Assembly (NCBI GenBank): GCA_004322015.1
Contig: SCQT01000212.1
Coordinates: 1 to 56,269, forward strand
Source: Chitinophagaceae bacterium
GTDB lineage: Bacteria > Bacteroidota > Bacteroidia > Chitinophagales > Chitinophagaceae
Reading direction: 5' to 3'
DNA length: 56,269 bases
Shown here one piece after another: positions 1 to 9,192 of this stretch. The first letter of the stretch is position 1. Every line of letters starts with the position of its first letter. Under the pieces are notes generated by a model. The model saw only the letters and a list, made by a program, of their open reading frames with translations, did no database searches and had not been told where the DNA came from. A program made the translations under genes and the position numbers.

Positions 1-1508
1 AGATCATAGATTTCTTTATATTTCTCCTTCACATAATTCATAAAATATTTAAAATCCAGTTTTTCTCCTGTAACCTTCTCACATAGCTCATTAGCCTCAT
101 ACATTCTCCCATATTGGTGAATGTTTTCTCTCAACCAGTGTAAGATAGCTTTTAAATCTCCTGACTCAATTTTATTTCTTAAACCGGGAAGAGCCTGATC
201 CGCCTGATGGAAAAACTGAGCCGCATAAAAGCTGCCTAATGAATAAGTCGGGAAATACCCAAAGCTGCCATGACACCAGTGTATATCCTGTAATGCACCC
301 GATTTATCATCGGGTACTTTAATATCAAGATATTGAAGGTACATTTCATTCCATGCCTCTCTGATGTCTTTCGTATGTAGTTCCCCTCCGATGAGTCTTT
401 TTTCCAGTTCATAACGGATCATGATGTGAAAATGATAAGTGATTTCATCTGCCTCCGTTCGGATAAGTGATGGCTGAACTTTATTGATGGCTCTGTAAAA
501 ACCTCTTAAGGCAACCTGCCTGAATTGTTCAGGGAATTGTTTCTGCAGTTCAGGATAAAAATGTTTCCAGAATGCGAGGCTTCTTCCTATGTTATTTTCC
601 CAAAATCTGGACTGAGATTCATGAATAGCTAAGGAAGCCGCTTCCCCACAGGGCAATCCATATTGTGTTGCGGGCAATCCCTGTTCATAAAGCGCATGGC
701 CGCCTTCATGAATACAGCTCCATAACATATTGGCAAAATCATTTTCATCTATCCGGGTAGTTATGCGTACATCATGACTGTTAAAGCTGGTAGTAAAAGG
801 ATGTTCGGAAATATCCTGGCGGCCGGAAGAAAAATCAAATCCCATATTTTTTAATACGGTTAATCCGAATTCCCATTGTTTATTTTTATCGAAATGCTGA
901 TAAAGAACCTTATTGTCTGCAGTATGAGTGGTAAGGATCTTTTCCAAAAAAGTCTTCAATTCCTTTCTTACATCCTTAAATATGACATCGAGCATTTTTA
1001 CATGAGCGCCTTTCTCAAAGTCGTTTACTAAGGCATCATAAGGATGATCCCGGTAACCTAATAATCCTGCTTCCTTCTTTTTGAGCGCGATCATTTTATT
1101 CAGCAGCGGTTCAAAGGTTGTATAATTGTTTTCCTTTCTTGCTTTTATCCAGGCGTGGTAACACCCGGAAGTGGTCATGGATAATTCCTGTATGAATTCA
1201 GGAGTATATTTTTTATTCTTGTCATAATCTTCTTTGGTGCGAAGAATATTTTTATGCTGTATTTCATCCAACCCGTCTGATTCGGATAACGATAGCAATA
1301 GTTCGCCTAACGTATCTTCGGCAAACCATTCATGTGCTATACCCCTGAGTGTAGCTAATTGCTTGCCGCGTATATCATTCCCTTTTTCGGGGAGATAGGT
1401 TTCCATATCCCATTCCATCATGGCAGCCGCATTGCGTACATCGGCTATTTTTTGCATTTTCCGGCTGTATTCGTCGTATTGGTCTTTGGCGGTTTTAATC
1501 GGATTCAT
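1..1508 (-). CDS. M32-family metallocarboxypeptidase (Taq type), cut by window edge
   Basis: Cytoplasmic zinc carboxypeptidase that trims C-terminal residues from peptides. The M32 signature HEGGH lies at residues 267-271 (about 696-710), followed by ALYEQGL. The conserved segments FNSHDVRITTR just before it and IRTEADEITYHFHIMIR after it are also typical. I read 502 residues before the left edge. M32 proteins are about 500 residues and often end in a KEKYKEIY-like tail, so only one or a few residues and the stop are missing. No signal peptide is visible. The start ATG (1506-1508) is 4 bases after the stop of the upstream D-Ala-D-Ala carboxypeptidase gene on the same strand, so the two are probably cotranscribed. 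The family assignment is firm; the substrate is unknown. Confidence 0.93.
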   Translation of the reverse strand, partial: MNPIKTAKDQYDEYSRKMQKIADVRNAAAMMEWDMETYLPEKGNDIRGKQLATLRGIAHEWFAEDTLGELLLSLSESDGLDEIQHKNILRTKEDYDKNKKYTPEFIQELSMTTSGCYHAWIKARKENNYTTFEPLLNKMIALKKKEAGLLGYRDHPYDALVNDFEKGAHVKMLDVIFKDVRKELKTFLEKILTTHTADNKVLYQHFDKNKQWEFGLTVLKNMGFDFSSGRQDISEHPFTTSFNSHDVRITTRIDENDFANMLWSCIHEGGHALYEQGLPATQYGLPCGEAASLAIHESQSRFWENNIGRSLAFWKHFYPELQKQFPEQFRQVALRGFYRAINKVQPSLIRTEADEITYHFHIMIRYELEKRLIGGELHTKDIREAWNEMYLQYLDIKVPDDKSGALQDIHWCHGSFGYFPTYSLGSFYAAQFFHQADQALPGLRNKIESGDLKAILHWLRENIHQYGRMYEANELCEKVTGEKLDFKYFMNYVKEKYKEIYD

Positions 1509-1512
1509 GATT

Positions 1513-2982
1513 TTATTTTTTTATATCGTCCAGTACTCTCCACATTTTATCCTGTACATCACTTGTTGACCCGTCATAATTATTTACTATGAATGAAAAA
1601 ATAACGGGTGTCCCGTCACCTGCGGTCAAAAATCCTGCATAAGAACAAACATTATTAATGTGACCGCTTTTCATTCTGATGTTATGGATCATAGGCAGGC
1701 AATCGAAATAGGTTTGATACCATGGTTCTTGTCTGACTGAAAATAATACATGAACCATTGCCTTTGTAGTGACACGATTTTCCGGAGATAATCCGCTGCC
1801 ATCGAACATATTGAGGGCTGCCGGATCAATTCCTTTTTGTTGCCAGAATCTTTTCAGAATAGCCACGCCGGTATCTGTACAAACAGTTGCGTTTTCATGT
1901 AATGCAATTGTCTTAATTAATTGTTCTCCATAAAGATTAATACTGCGATGTAAGAACCAATAGGTAATGCTGTCCAAAGTGGGTGAAACATGATCATCTA
2001 TTTGTACTTTTCCCGTAGGAATCATTGTATTTTCCAATCTCATGATTCGGGTAGTAGTGGCTTTTTGTAAAACTGTTATTCCTTTTTGCTTTAAAGCCTG
2101 CTGTAAGCAATACGCACAAAAAAGGGCCGGATCAGGTACTGATCCGGAAACTGTAAATTGTTTATTGTCTTCAGGAGCGGTGCCCCGGAGGTAAGCAAAA
2201 TGAGAATAAGGTGCATTATAAATATAGGTCTGGTCTCCGCTTCCGCGCTTACCTGTTTTTAATTCATTGATAAAATGCATATTGAACAAAGGTGGATCAA
2301 CCCTGACAATTTTGACGGAGCTTCCGGTTATGTTCCCCGGCAGCAAATGGAGGTCATATTGATTTTCGTGCCAGGTAAGCGCGGAAGCTCCGGCTCCGTA
2401 ATAATTTCCCATATCCTGCCATATCCATCCGCCGGGCGGCATTTGGGTATCAAAAGCCCCGGCATCTCCGATGATCCTTCCGTCAATTTCGTGAATACCC
2501 GCCCTTTTTATGGCGTTGATCCATTCACTTAATATAACTTCCATTTTAGTATCGGGATATCGCCAGGTACCCAACATAGGATCGCCGCTGCCTGCGATAA
2601 TAATATCTCCATGTAAAACATGGTCGTGTATTTTCCCTGAATAAAATAATAAGGTGTGGTATCTGAAATCTTTACCCAACAGATAAAAGGCTGTGGCAGA
2701 TGTAATTGTCTTCTGACAGGATGCAGGCGCCAACCCTGCGGAATTATTCAGTTCGTAAATTTCCTCACCCGTGCGGGTATTCAACACAGTGATAGAAGTG
2801 ATGGCATGTCGCATTTGCGCATCGGATGTAAATTGCTGAATAGCGCTGCTGATACGGTCATGCAGAGATTGTGCAAATAAAAAATCAGGAAGGAGAAATA
2901 GCAGGGAGAAGGTGATCAGGTATTGATACCGCCATTGAAAAATGCTTTTTTTATATAGAATACCTTTCCTAAAGTGGTACAT
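1513..2982 (-). CDS. dacB: D-alanyl-D-alanine carboxypeptidase/endopeptidase, PBP4 (S13) family
   Basis: Periplasmic penicillin-binding protein that removes the terminal D-Ala of peptidoglycan stem peptides or cleaves cross-links. The three penicillin-binding motifs are present: SxxK as PAS-CQK, SxN as RSINLYGEQLIK, and the third motif as KSG (in MKSGHINNVCSYAGF) where most relatives have KTG. The segment DGSGLSPENRV is also typical of the S13 family. A signal peptide with core ITFSLLFLLPDFLFA ends near AQ. The frame stays open to 3033, but an ATG there would put about 17 more residues before an already long n-region and lies inside a repeat-like tract, so I prefer the ATG at 2980-2982. It is the first gene of a likely two-gene operon with the M32 peptidase and is divergent from the LacI-type regulator. 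Confidence 0.88.
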   Translation of the reverse strand: MYHFRKGILYKKSIFQWRYQYLITFSLLFLLPDFLFAQSLHDRISSAIQQFTSDAQMRHAITSITVLNTRTGEEIYELNNSAGLAPASCQKTITSATAFYLLGKDFRYHTLLFYSGKIHDHVLHGDIIIAGSGDPMLGTWRYPDTKMEVILSEWINAIKRAGIHEIDGRIIGDAGAFDTQMPPGGWIWQDMGNYYGAGASALTWHENQYDLHLLPGNITGSSVKIVRVDPPLFNMHFINELKTGKRGSGDQTYIYNAPYSHFAYLRGTAPEDNKQFTVSGSVPDPALFCAYCLQQALKQKGITVLQKATTTRIMRLENTMIPTGKVQIDDHVSPTLDSITYWFLHRSINLYGEQLIKTIALHENATVCTDTGVAILKRFWQQKGIDPAALNMFDGSGLSPENRVTTKAMVHVLFSVRQEPWYQTYFDCLPMIHNIRMKSGHINNVCSYAGFLTAGDGTPVIFSFIVNNYDGSTSDVQDKMWRVLDDIKK

Positions 2983-3017
2983 TTTATTGATTACTGTTTT
3001 ACTTAGTAAAAAACAAG

Positions 3018-3049
3018 GATCAGAAATCATCAATCAGAGATCACAGATG
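3018..3049. repeat. stuttering intergenic repeat (ATCAGA/GATC type)
   Basis: Short degenerate direct repeats of the form atcaga-aatcatca-atcagagatca sit upstream of dacB. They resemble the atcagacatcatcac units at 36013-36052 and seem to belong to the same family of text-like intergenic repeats. Confidence 0.45.
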
Positions 3050-3124
3050 CTTTACTCTTCAAGCTCCGGGTACATTTCAGGCGGATTTGGTTGCCGGTAT
3101 AACGGTGGTAATTTACATAATCTT

Positions 3125-3154
3125 TTTGAAAATGCAATTCATATTGTATCTTTA
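3125..3154 (+). promoter_or_regulatory. candidate promoter of the LacI-type regulator
   Basis: TTTG at 3125-3128, an 18-base spacer, then TATCTTTA at 3147-3154. This is one base off the Bacteroidota -7 consensus TAnnTTTG. The predicted transcript start is about 36 bases before the ATG at 3196. Confidence 0.5.
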
Positions 3155-3195
3155 GCGGGTTTTAAAATAAACCTCATTCTTATTCCATCATCAAA

Positions 3196-4212
3196 ATGCC
3201 AAAAGGTTCAGCCAGCACCATTGTGGACATAGCCAGGGAATTGGGAGTGGCGCCATCCACCGTTTCCAGAGCATTGAAAGATCACCCGTTTATCAGTCAG
3301 GATACGAAGGACAAAGTGAAAAAGGTGGCTGCCAGATTGGGATACAGGCGTAATACGCTGGCAGCAGGACTCAGGAACAGCCATTCTAACATTATAGGAT
3401 TGATTGTCCCTCGTATTTCCATGTATTTTCAATCAGCGGTTATCACGGCTATTCAAAATACGATTCACAGCATGGGCTTTGAACTGATAGTTTGCCAGTC
3501 CAACGATTCTTATAAGCAGGAGACCGAATTGGTCAATGTGCTGTATGGCTCCAGGGTAGAAGGGCTTATTGTCTCCTGCACTATGTACACCACTGACTTT
3601 TCCCATTTTAAGATCTTTACGGATAATCAGATCCCGCTGGTTTTTTATGATCGCGTCCCCAGGAATTTCCCTGCACATATTATCCGAGGGGATGATTTCG
3701 AAGGAGGCTATATGGGGGGAAAACATTTGTTAGAGAGGGGTTGTAAGGATATTGCGTTCATCAATGGCGTTCTTTCCTGTAATTTATACCAGGATCGTTT
3801 GGAGGGATTGAAATCAGCATTGAAGAAAGCGAAAGTACCATTAAAGAAAAGCAGATTTTTTTCCCATGAGTTGACGGTTGCCAATGCAGAAGCTACCTGT
3901 AAGAAGATGTTCAGCAGGAAACCATTTCCCGATGGTGTATTTTGTGCCAATGATACTACGGCTATTGTTACTTTGCAATATGCAAAAAAGGCCGGTATTA
4001 AGGTTCCGCAGGAATTGAAGATATTAGGTTATTCCAACGATCCGCGCACTGAGATTATTTCGCCTGCTCTCTCTTCCATAGAGCAGTTCCCGGCAGAAAT
4101 GGGTGAGAAGACCGCCAAAGCCATGCTGGATCTGATCCATACAAGAAATTATCCCAAAAAACCCGTAGAATCTGTTACGCCGGCCAAATTAATTGTCAGG
4201 GAGACTACTTAA
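3196..4212 (+). CDS. LacI-family transcriptional regulator, probably of hexuronate use
   Basis: Cytoplasmic DNA-binding repressor or activator of the LacI/GalR family. The N-terminal helix-turn-helix covers residues about 7-27 (STIVDIARELGVAPSTVSRAL), followed by the hinge region. The periplasmic-binding-protein-like sensor domain (about 62-335) shows the usual IGLIVPRIS, GVFCANDTTAI and ILGYSNDP segments. The length, 338 residues, is normal. It is encoded 97 bases before the uxuB-uxuA-uxaC-kdgK-eda-exuT cluster, and a LacI-type palindrome lies at the predicted start site of that cluster (4264-4271). I infer that it senses a uronate or a pathway intermediate; the effector cannot be read from the sequence. 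Confidence 0.92.
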   Translation: MPKGSASTIVDIARELGVAPSTVSRALKDHPFISQDTKDKVKKVAARLGYRRNTLAAGLRNSHSNIIGLIVPRISMYFQSAVITAIQNTIHSMGFELIVCQSNDSYKQETELVNVLYGSRVEGLIVSCTMYTTDFSHFKIFTDNQIPLVFYDRVPRNFPAHIIRGDDFEGGYMGGKHLLERGCKDIAFINGVLSCNLYQDRLEGLKSALKKAKVPLKKSRFFSHELTVANAEATCKKMFSRKPFPDGVFCANDTTAIVTLQYAKKAGIKVPQELKILGYSNDPRTEIISPALSSIEQFPAEMGEKTAKAMLDLIHTRNYPKKPVESVTPAKLIVRETT

Positions 4213-4230
4213 GATTTCTGATGAATAAAT

Positions 4231-4260
4231 TTTGCAATAAAAAGTAATTTTATACCTTTA
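4231..4260 (+). promoter_or_regulatory. candidate promoter of the hexuronate operon
   Basis: TTTG at 4231-4234, an 18-base spacer and TACCTTTA at 4253-4260. Geometry and sequence match the candidate promoter at 3125-3154 and fit the Bacteroidota consensus except for the last base. Confidence 0.55.
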
Positions 4261-4263
4261 TGC

Positions 4264-4271
4264 AAACGTTT
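4264..4271. promoter_or_regulatory. LacI-type operator candidate
   Basis: The palindrome AAACGTTT within TGCAAACGTTTTC has the central CG typical of LacI/GalR operators. It starts 3 bases after the predicted -7 box, so it would overlap the transcription start. Binding there would block initiation. The adjacent LacI-type gene is the natural candidate regulator. Confidence 0.55.
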
Positions 4272-4309
4272 TCTTTCAAAAGTTAAAAATTAAAGATATC
4301 ATTACAGAA

Positions 4310-5131
4310 ATGAATGCATTAGAACAATTTTCGTTAAAAGGAAAAGTAATAGTGGTAACCGGTGGCACAGGAGTCTTGGGAGGGGCTTTTACAGAGTCTC
4401 TGGCATCTGCAGGAGCAAAGGTGGCCATCATCGGCAGAAATAAAGATAGAGCGAATGAAAGGGCGCGATCTGTCCGGGAGGCGGGGGGCGAGGCTTTACC
4501 CGTTATTGCGGATGTATTGGATGAAGAGCAGGTGCATCGTGCGAAAACAGAAATATTGCAACGCTGGGAAAAGATTGACGGATTGATCAATGCGGCCGGG
4601 GGTAATGTGCCGGGCGCGGTTATTTCTCCTGACCAGGATCTTTTTTCAGTAAAGACGGAAGATATTAAAAAGGCTGTAGATTTGAACCTGTACGGGACGG
4701 TGATCCCTACTCAGATCTTTGCAGAAGAAATGTCGAGGTATAAGAAAGGAGTCATTTTAAATATTTCTTCCTTAGCAGCACAAAGGCCGTTAACGAGAGT
4801 CTTAGGATATTCTGTGGCAAAGGCAGCTATTGAAAGTTATACGCGGTGGATGGCTGTCGAATTGGCCCAGCGTTACGGAGACGGGATGAGGATAAATGCC
4901 CTGGCGCCCGGGGTTTTTTTGACTGTTCAAAATAAAGATTTGCTTTTGAATAAAGACGGCAGTTATGCGGAAAGGACGCAGAAATTTATAACCCATACTC
5001 CTTTCGGACGTTTGGGATTGCCGGAGGAGCTCACAGGAACGGTTATATGGCTGATGAGCGATGCTTCTAAATTTGTGAATGGTGAAACCGTACTGGTGGA
5101 CGGAGGGTTTAATGCTTATTCGGGAGTGTAA
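4310..5131 (+). CDS. uxuB: SDR-type D-mannonate oxidoreductase (fructuronate reductase)
   Basis: Cytoplasmic NAD(P)H-dependent enzyme, predicted to reduce D-fructuronate to D-mannonate. Rossmann motif VTGGTGVLGGAF near residues 17-28, NAAG near 97, catalytic Ser in NISSLAAQ near 153, Tyr167 and Lys171 in YSVAK, and the C-terminal VDGG typical of classical short-chain dehydrogenases. The 273 residues match this SDR group, which is unrelated to the longer E. coli UxuB but does the same job in Bacillus-type clusters. The assignment rests on the next genes encoding mannonate dehydratase and uronate isomerase. The SDR fold is certain; the exact substrate is inferred from context. Confidence 0.87.
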   Translation: MNALEQFSLKGKVIVVTGGTGVLGGAFTESLASAGAKVAIIGRNKDRANERARSVREAGGEALPVIADVLDEEQVHRAKTEILQRWEKIDGLINAAGGNVPGAVISPDQDLFSVKTEDIKKAVDLNLYGTVIPTQIFAEEMSRYKKGVILNISSLAAQRPLTRVLGYSVAKAAIESYTRWMAVELAQRYGDGMRINALAPGVFLTVQNKDLLLNKDGSYAERTQKFITHTPFGRLGLPEELTGTVIWLMSDASKFVNGETVLVDGGFNAYSGV

Positions 5132-5149
5132 CGCAAGCAAATATTAAAG

Positions 5150-5265
5150 ACCAAAAGACAAATCACAAATAAATACCAAGTTCAAAAATCCAAAATTCAA
5201 AACATAAAAAATGAATGCATAAATAGTTTCGGAATTTGAAATTTATTTGAAATTCGGAATTTTAA
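5150..5265. repeat. stuttering A/T-rich intergenic block with complementary halves
   Basis: The first half repeats caaa-type words (ttcaaaaatccaaaattc), and the second half carries roughly the complement (ggaatttgaaatttatttg, then gaaattcggaatt). The block fills the gap between uxuB and uxuA and could fold as an imperfect long hairpin in the transcript. Confidence 0.5.
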
Positions 5266-5275
5266 TTAATAAAAT

Positions 5276-6439
5276 ATGTTATTACAAACATGGCGTTGGT
5301 ATGGGCCGGGTGATCCGGTTAGCCTGCAGGATATCAGGCAGGCGGGCGCTAAAGGTATTGTCACTGCTTTGCATCATATTCCGCATGGAGAATTATGGAG
5401 TGTGGAAGAGATCAAAAAGCGCAAGGAACAGGTGGAATCCGCAGGGCTGCAATGGGATGTAGTAGAAAGTGTGAACGTGCATGAAGAGATTAAAACGCGA
5501 AGCGGCGATTATAAAAAATACTTGGCTAAATATAATCAAACCCTGCGTAACCTGGCTGATTGCGGCATACATACCGTATGTTATAATTTTATGCCGGTGT
5601 TGGACTGGACCCGTACGCAACTGGATTATGAAGTACAAGACGGCGCAAAGGCTTTGCGTTTCGATTGGACTGATCTGGCTGTTTTTGATTTATATTTATT
5701 AAAACGAAAAGGGGCGGAAAAAGATTATCATGAAGAAACTCAAAGGAAAGCGAAGAAGCGTTTTCAATCAATAAATGAAAAGCAAAAGGAAATACTTACT
5801 GAAAATATCCTGATGGGCGTTCCGGGAGAAAAAAGTGTAACAATAGAAGCGCTTTCTAAAAGCATTGAAACTTACACACATCTTGGCAGGGAGGGATTAA
5901 AAGAAAATCTTGTTTATTTTCTTTCTTCAGTTATGGATACTTGTGAGGAATATCATATTAATATGACCATTCATCCGGATGATCCGCCGATTTCTATCCT
6001 GGGTTTGCCACGCATTGTCAGCTCATTGAGCGACTTGCAATATATCATTAAAACCGTGGACAGGAAACCAAACGGGATCTGTTTTTGTACCGGTTCATTA
6101 GGTGCAGGCAAACAAAATGATCTTGTTCAGATCATTAAAGCAGTCGGCGAACGCGTCTATTTCGTGCATTTAAGAAATGTGACCAAGGAACCCGATCACA
6201 GTTTTTATGAAGCTAATCATCTGGAAGGAGACGTGGATATGTATGGTGTAATGAAAGAATTAGTTCTTATACAACAGAAAAGAAAAGAGCCCATACCCTT
6301 CAGACCGGATCACGGACATCAGATGTTAGATGATTTGAAGAAAAAGACAAATCCCGGATACTCTGCTATCGGCAGATTGCGTGGATTAGCCGAATTACGG
6401 GGATTGGAAATGGGGATAACTAAAGGTTTGAGTGTCTGA
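5276..6439 (+). CDS. uxuA: mannonate dehydratase
   Basis: Cytoplasmic metal-dependent lyase converting D-mannonate to 2-keto-3-deoxy-D-gluconate. The N-terminus (QTWRWYGPGDPVSL, then DIRQAGAKGIVTALHHIP) is diagnostic. The likely metal and active-site segments HPDDPP (His233), GICFCTGSLG, VHLRNV and RPDHGH are all present in order. The length, 387 residues, is normal. The start ATG leads directly into the conserved N-terminus. The 143-base gap to uxuB holds only repeats, so both genes are probably in one transcript. Confidence 0.95.
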   Translation: MLLQTWRWYGPGDPVSLQDIRQAGAKGIVTALHHIPHGELWSVEEIKKRKEQVESAGLQWDVVESVNVHEEIKTRSGDYKKYLAKYNQTLRNLADCGIHTVCYNFMPVLDWTRTQLDYEVQDGAKALRFDWTDLAVFDLYLLKRKGAEKDYHEETQRKAKKRFQSINEKQKEILTENILMGVPGEKSVTIEALSKSIETYTHLGREGLKENLVYFLSSVMDTCEEYHINMTIHPDDPPISILGLPRIVSSLSDLQYIIKTVDRKPNGICFCTGSLGAGKQNDLVQIIKAVGERVYFVHLRNVTKEPDHSFYEANHLEGDVDMYGVMKELVLIQQKRKEPIPFRPDHGHQMLDDLKKKTNPGYSAIGRLRGLAELRGLEMGITKGLSV

Positions 6440-6442
6440 ATG

Positions 6443-6523
6443 TTTCATGTTCCAGGTTTGACGATTCACGATTCACTATTGACGATTGATAATTGACAAT
6501 TGATGATTGACGTTTCGGGAACG
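6443..6523. repeat. stuttering intergenic repeat (GACGATT/ATTGACAATTGATGATT type)
   Basis: Starts with tgtttcatgttccagg, then runs through tandem variants of acgattc and gattgataattgaca, and ends with gtttcgggaac. The ends (gttcc and ggaac) are complementary, and the arms inside pair imperfectly. It lies between uxuA and uxaC. The remaining bases to 6603 show no gene. Confidence 0.5.
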
Positions 6524-6603
6524 ATTGCGTAAATAAATAGCCTGGAATTGTTGCAGAAGGTAGCTTTTGTTATTAATATTGACGAAAAAACTCTGGAAAA
6601 AGA

Positions 6604-8025
6604 ATGGAAAATAAAAAAAGCTTTATTGGAGAAGATTTTTTATTGCAAAACAAAACAGCAAAAAGACTTTATCACGAGTATGCCGGAAAGATGCCCATCA
6701 TAGATTATCATTGTCATTTGCCGGTTCAGCAGATAGCGGATAATTATACTTTTAAAAACCTTACTGATCTCTGGCTGCGCGGGGATCATTATAAATGGCG
6801 TGCTATGCGTACGCTGGGGGTGGATGAAAAATATATTACCGGTGAAGGATCTGATGAAGAAAAATTTCTGCATTGGGCGGAAATTGTGCCTTATACAGTC
6901 CGCAATCCCTTGTTTCACTGGACACAGTTGGAGTTAAAAGACCCTTTTGGTATAACTGATCTGTTGGGTAAAACCAATGGGAAGAATATTTATGATCATT
7001 GCAATAAGCTATTGCAGAAACCGGGCTTTTCCGCGCAGGGATTGTTAAAGCATTTTAATGTGAAATCCGTTTGCACCACCGACGATCCGTGCGATGATCT
7101 GCATTATCATGAAGTGATTCGGAAATCTGATTTCAGCGTTAAAGTAATTCCCGCCTTCAGGCCGGATAAAGCGCTTCAGATCGGAGACGGAGATTCTTTC
7201 AGGAATTATATTAACAGGCTGTCAAAAGTCTCTGATATACCTATTAAGGATATTGACAGCTTACTGCAATCTTTACAGCAAAGGGTTGATCATTTTCATC
7301 AGCATGGAGGAAGGCTGGCAGATCACGGATTAAAGTATATTCCTGCGTTTGATGAAAAAGATAAGAAAGCTATTAATGATCATTTCATTCAGGTGTTGAA
7401 AGGCGATGACAGTGTATTATCCGGCGTAATGCAAGATAATTATGCAGGTTATGTGTTATTTCATCTTTGCAAAATTTACCATGAAAAAAGTTGGGTACAA
7501 CAGTTTCATTTAGGGGCCCTGAGAAATACAAACAGCGGTAAATTGAAAGAATTTGGTCCTGATACCGGTTGCGATTCTATTGGCGATTTCCGTCATGCTT
7601 CGGGACTGGCTGCTTTGTTTGATAAATTGGATCAGACGGGAGAACTTACCAAAACCATTTTGTATAACCTGAATCCGGCGGATAATGAAATTTTTGCCAC
7701 CATGACGGGCAATTTCAATGAAGGTCCAGGAAAAGGTAAAATACAATTTGGCGCTGCGTGGTGGTTTTTGGATCAGTTGGATGGTATGGAAAAGCAGATC
7801 AATGTATTATCCAACATGAGTATTCTGAGTTGTTTTGTTGGTATGTTGACAGATTCACGCTGTTTTCTTTCTTATTCGCGGCATGAATATTTCAGAAGAT
7901 TATTATGCAATATCTTTGGGAAAGATATGGAAGCAGGATTGATACCCGATGATGAAAAATGGACAGGGAAGATCATTCAGGATATATGCTATAATAATGC
8001 GAAAGAGTATTTTGGCTGGGGGTAA
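6604..8025 (+). CDS. uxaC: uronate (glucuronate) isomerase
   Basis: Cytoplasmic amidohydrolase-superfamily enzyme that isomerises D-glucuronate to D-fructuronate (and D-galacturonate to D-tagaturonate), the entry step of the pathway. PIIDYHCHLP gives the HxH metal pair at His36 and His38. The C-terminal segments GAAWWFLDQLDGM and GMLTDSRCFLSYSRHEYFRR are strongly conserved in UxaC. The length, 473 residues, is typical. The start ATG at 6604 gives the standard N-terminus (FIGEDFLLQNKTAKRLY). In this cluster it supplies substrate to the SDR reductase encoded upstream. Confidence 0.96.
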   Translation: MENKKSFIGEDFLLQNKTAKRLYHEYAGKMPIIDYHCHLPVQQIADNYTFKNLTDLWLRGDHYKWRAMRTLGVDEKYITGEGSDEEKFLHWAEIVPYTVRNPLFHWTQLELKDPFGITDLLGKTNGKNIYDHCNKLLQKPGFSAQGLLKHFNVKSVCTTDDPCDDLHYHEVIRKSDFSVKVIPAFRPDKALQIGDGDSFRNYINRLSKVSDIPIKDIDSLLQSLQQRVDHFHQHGGRLADHGLKYIPAFDEKDKKAINDHFIQVLKGDDSVLSGVMQDNYAGYVLFHLCKIYHEKSWVQQFHLGALRNTNSGKLKEFGPDTGCDSIGDFRHASGLAALFDKLDQTGELTKTILYNLNPADNEIFATMTGNFNEGPGKGKIQFGAAWWFLDQLDGMEKQINVLSNMSILSCFVGMLTDSRCFLSYSRHEYFRRLLCNIFGKDMEAGLIPDDEKWTGKIIQDICYNNAKEYFGWG

Positions 8026-8029
8026 AAGA

Positions 8030-8132
8030 ATGTTGAATAATGAATATCGAATAACAAACATCGAATGACGAAGAAGTGGTTTTTTACTTCTTAAATCGTT
8101 AATCGTTAATCATTGTTCGTTATTCGTTATTA
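8030..8132. repeat. long imperfect inverted repeat built of stuttering words
   Basis: The left arm repeats gaata-tcgaa words and the right arm repeats cgttaat/cgttatt, which is their approximate complement. The centre is a perfect stem, aagaagt (8071-8077) with acttctt (8086-8092), around an 8-base loop ggtttttt. The block lies between uxaC and kdgK. Confidence 0.6.
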
Positions 8133-8166
8133 AAAATATTATGTCATTGTAAAAATTAATTAAAAT

Positions 8167-9192
8167 ATGTCAAAAAAGATTGTCACTCTCGGAGAGATTA
8201 TGTTGCGTTTGTCCACTCCCGGATATGAGCGTTTTGTGCAGGCGGACAGCTTTGATGTTACTTATGGTGGCGGAGAAGCCAATGTGGCGGTGGCTTTGTG
8301 CAATTATGGATTGCAGGGCACTTTTGTCACTAAAGTTCCGGATAACGCGATCGGACAATCTGCCATCAATCATATTCGCAGGTATGGAGTGGACACACAG
8401 TTTATTGCGAGGGGAGGGAAGCGATTGGGTATTTATTTTTTGGAAACAGGCGCTTCTATGCGGGCTTCCCAGGTAATATATGATCGTGCCGGCGCTTCTG
8501 TGGCGGAAGCAGAAACAAGCGATTTTGATTTTGACAGAATACTGGATGGTGCAGTCTGGTTTCATACTACCGGTATCACACCGGCATTGAGTGATAAAGC
8601 CGCTGTACTGGCAGAGGCAGCTTTGAAGACTGCCAAAAAGAAAGGTATTACTACCAGCATTGATCTGAATTACCGTAAGAAATTGTGGAGCAAAGAAAAA
8701 GCACGGGAAATAATGACCAATCTTTGTCAATATGTAGATGTATGTATTGGTAACGAGGAGGACGCAGAGACGACTTTGGGATTTAAAAGCGAAAATACGG
8801 ATGTCACCAAAGGGCAGTTGAATCTTGAAGGATACAAGGATGTATTTCAGCAAATGAAAGAGAAATTTCATTTTAAATACATTGCATCCACTTTAAGAGA
8901 AAGTTACAGCGCATCCGATAATGGATGGAGCGCCTTAGTTTACGACGGCAAGGAATTTTATCATAGCAGAAAATATGAGGTACGGATTGTGGACAGAGTA
9001 GGAAGCGGAGATTCTTTTGCCAGCGGATTTATCTATGGGCTGGTGACCGGCATGAGCATGAAAGATGCAGCAGAATTCGGTGTGGCGGCTTCAGCATTGA
9101 AACATACCATACCCGGTGATCTGAATCATGCCACCTTATCTGATGTAACGACTCTGATGAAGGGAGATGCATCGGGGAGGGTGCAGCGGTGA
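8167..9192 (+). CDS. kdgK: 2-keto-3-deoxygluconate kinase (PfkB family)
   Basis: Cytoplasmic sugar kinase phosphorylating KDG to KDPG. PfkB-family features: the N-terminal strand TLGEIMLRLSTPGYERF, the glycine-rich substrate motif YGGGEANVAVAL, and the anion-hole/catalytic motif VDRVGSGDSFASG with catalytic Asp282. The length, 341 residues, is usual for KdgK. It lies directly upstream of the aldolase gene eda, in the order expected for the lower pathway. The family is certain; KDG as substrate follows from the neighbours. Confidence 0.93.
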   Translation: MSKKIVTLGEIMLRLSTPGYERFVQADSFDVTYGGGEANVAVALCNYGLQGTFVTKVPDNAIGQSAINHIRRYGVDTQFIARGGKRLGIYFLETGASMRASQVIYDRAGASVAEAETSDFDFDRILDGAVWFHTTGITPALSDKAAVLAEAALKTAKKKGITTSIDLNYRKKLWSKEKAREIMTNLCQYVDVCIGNEEDAETTLGFKSENTDVTKGQLNLEGYKDVFQQMKEKFHFKYIASTLRESYSASDNGWSALVYDGKEFYHSRKYEVRIVDRVGSGDSFASGFIYGLVTGMSMKDAAEFGVAASALKHTIPGDLNHATLSDVTTLMKGDASGRVQR

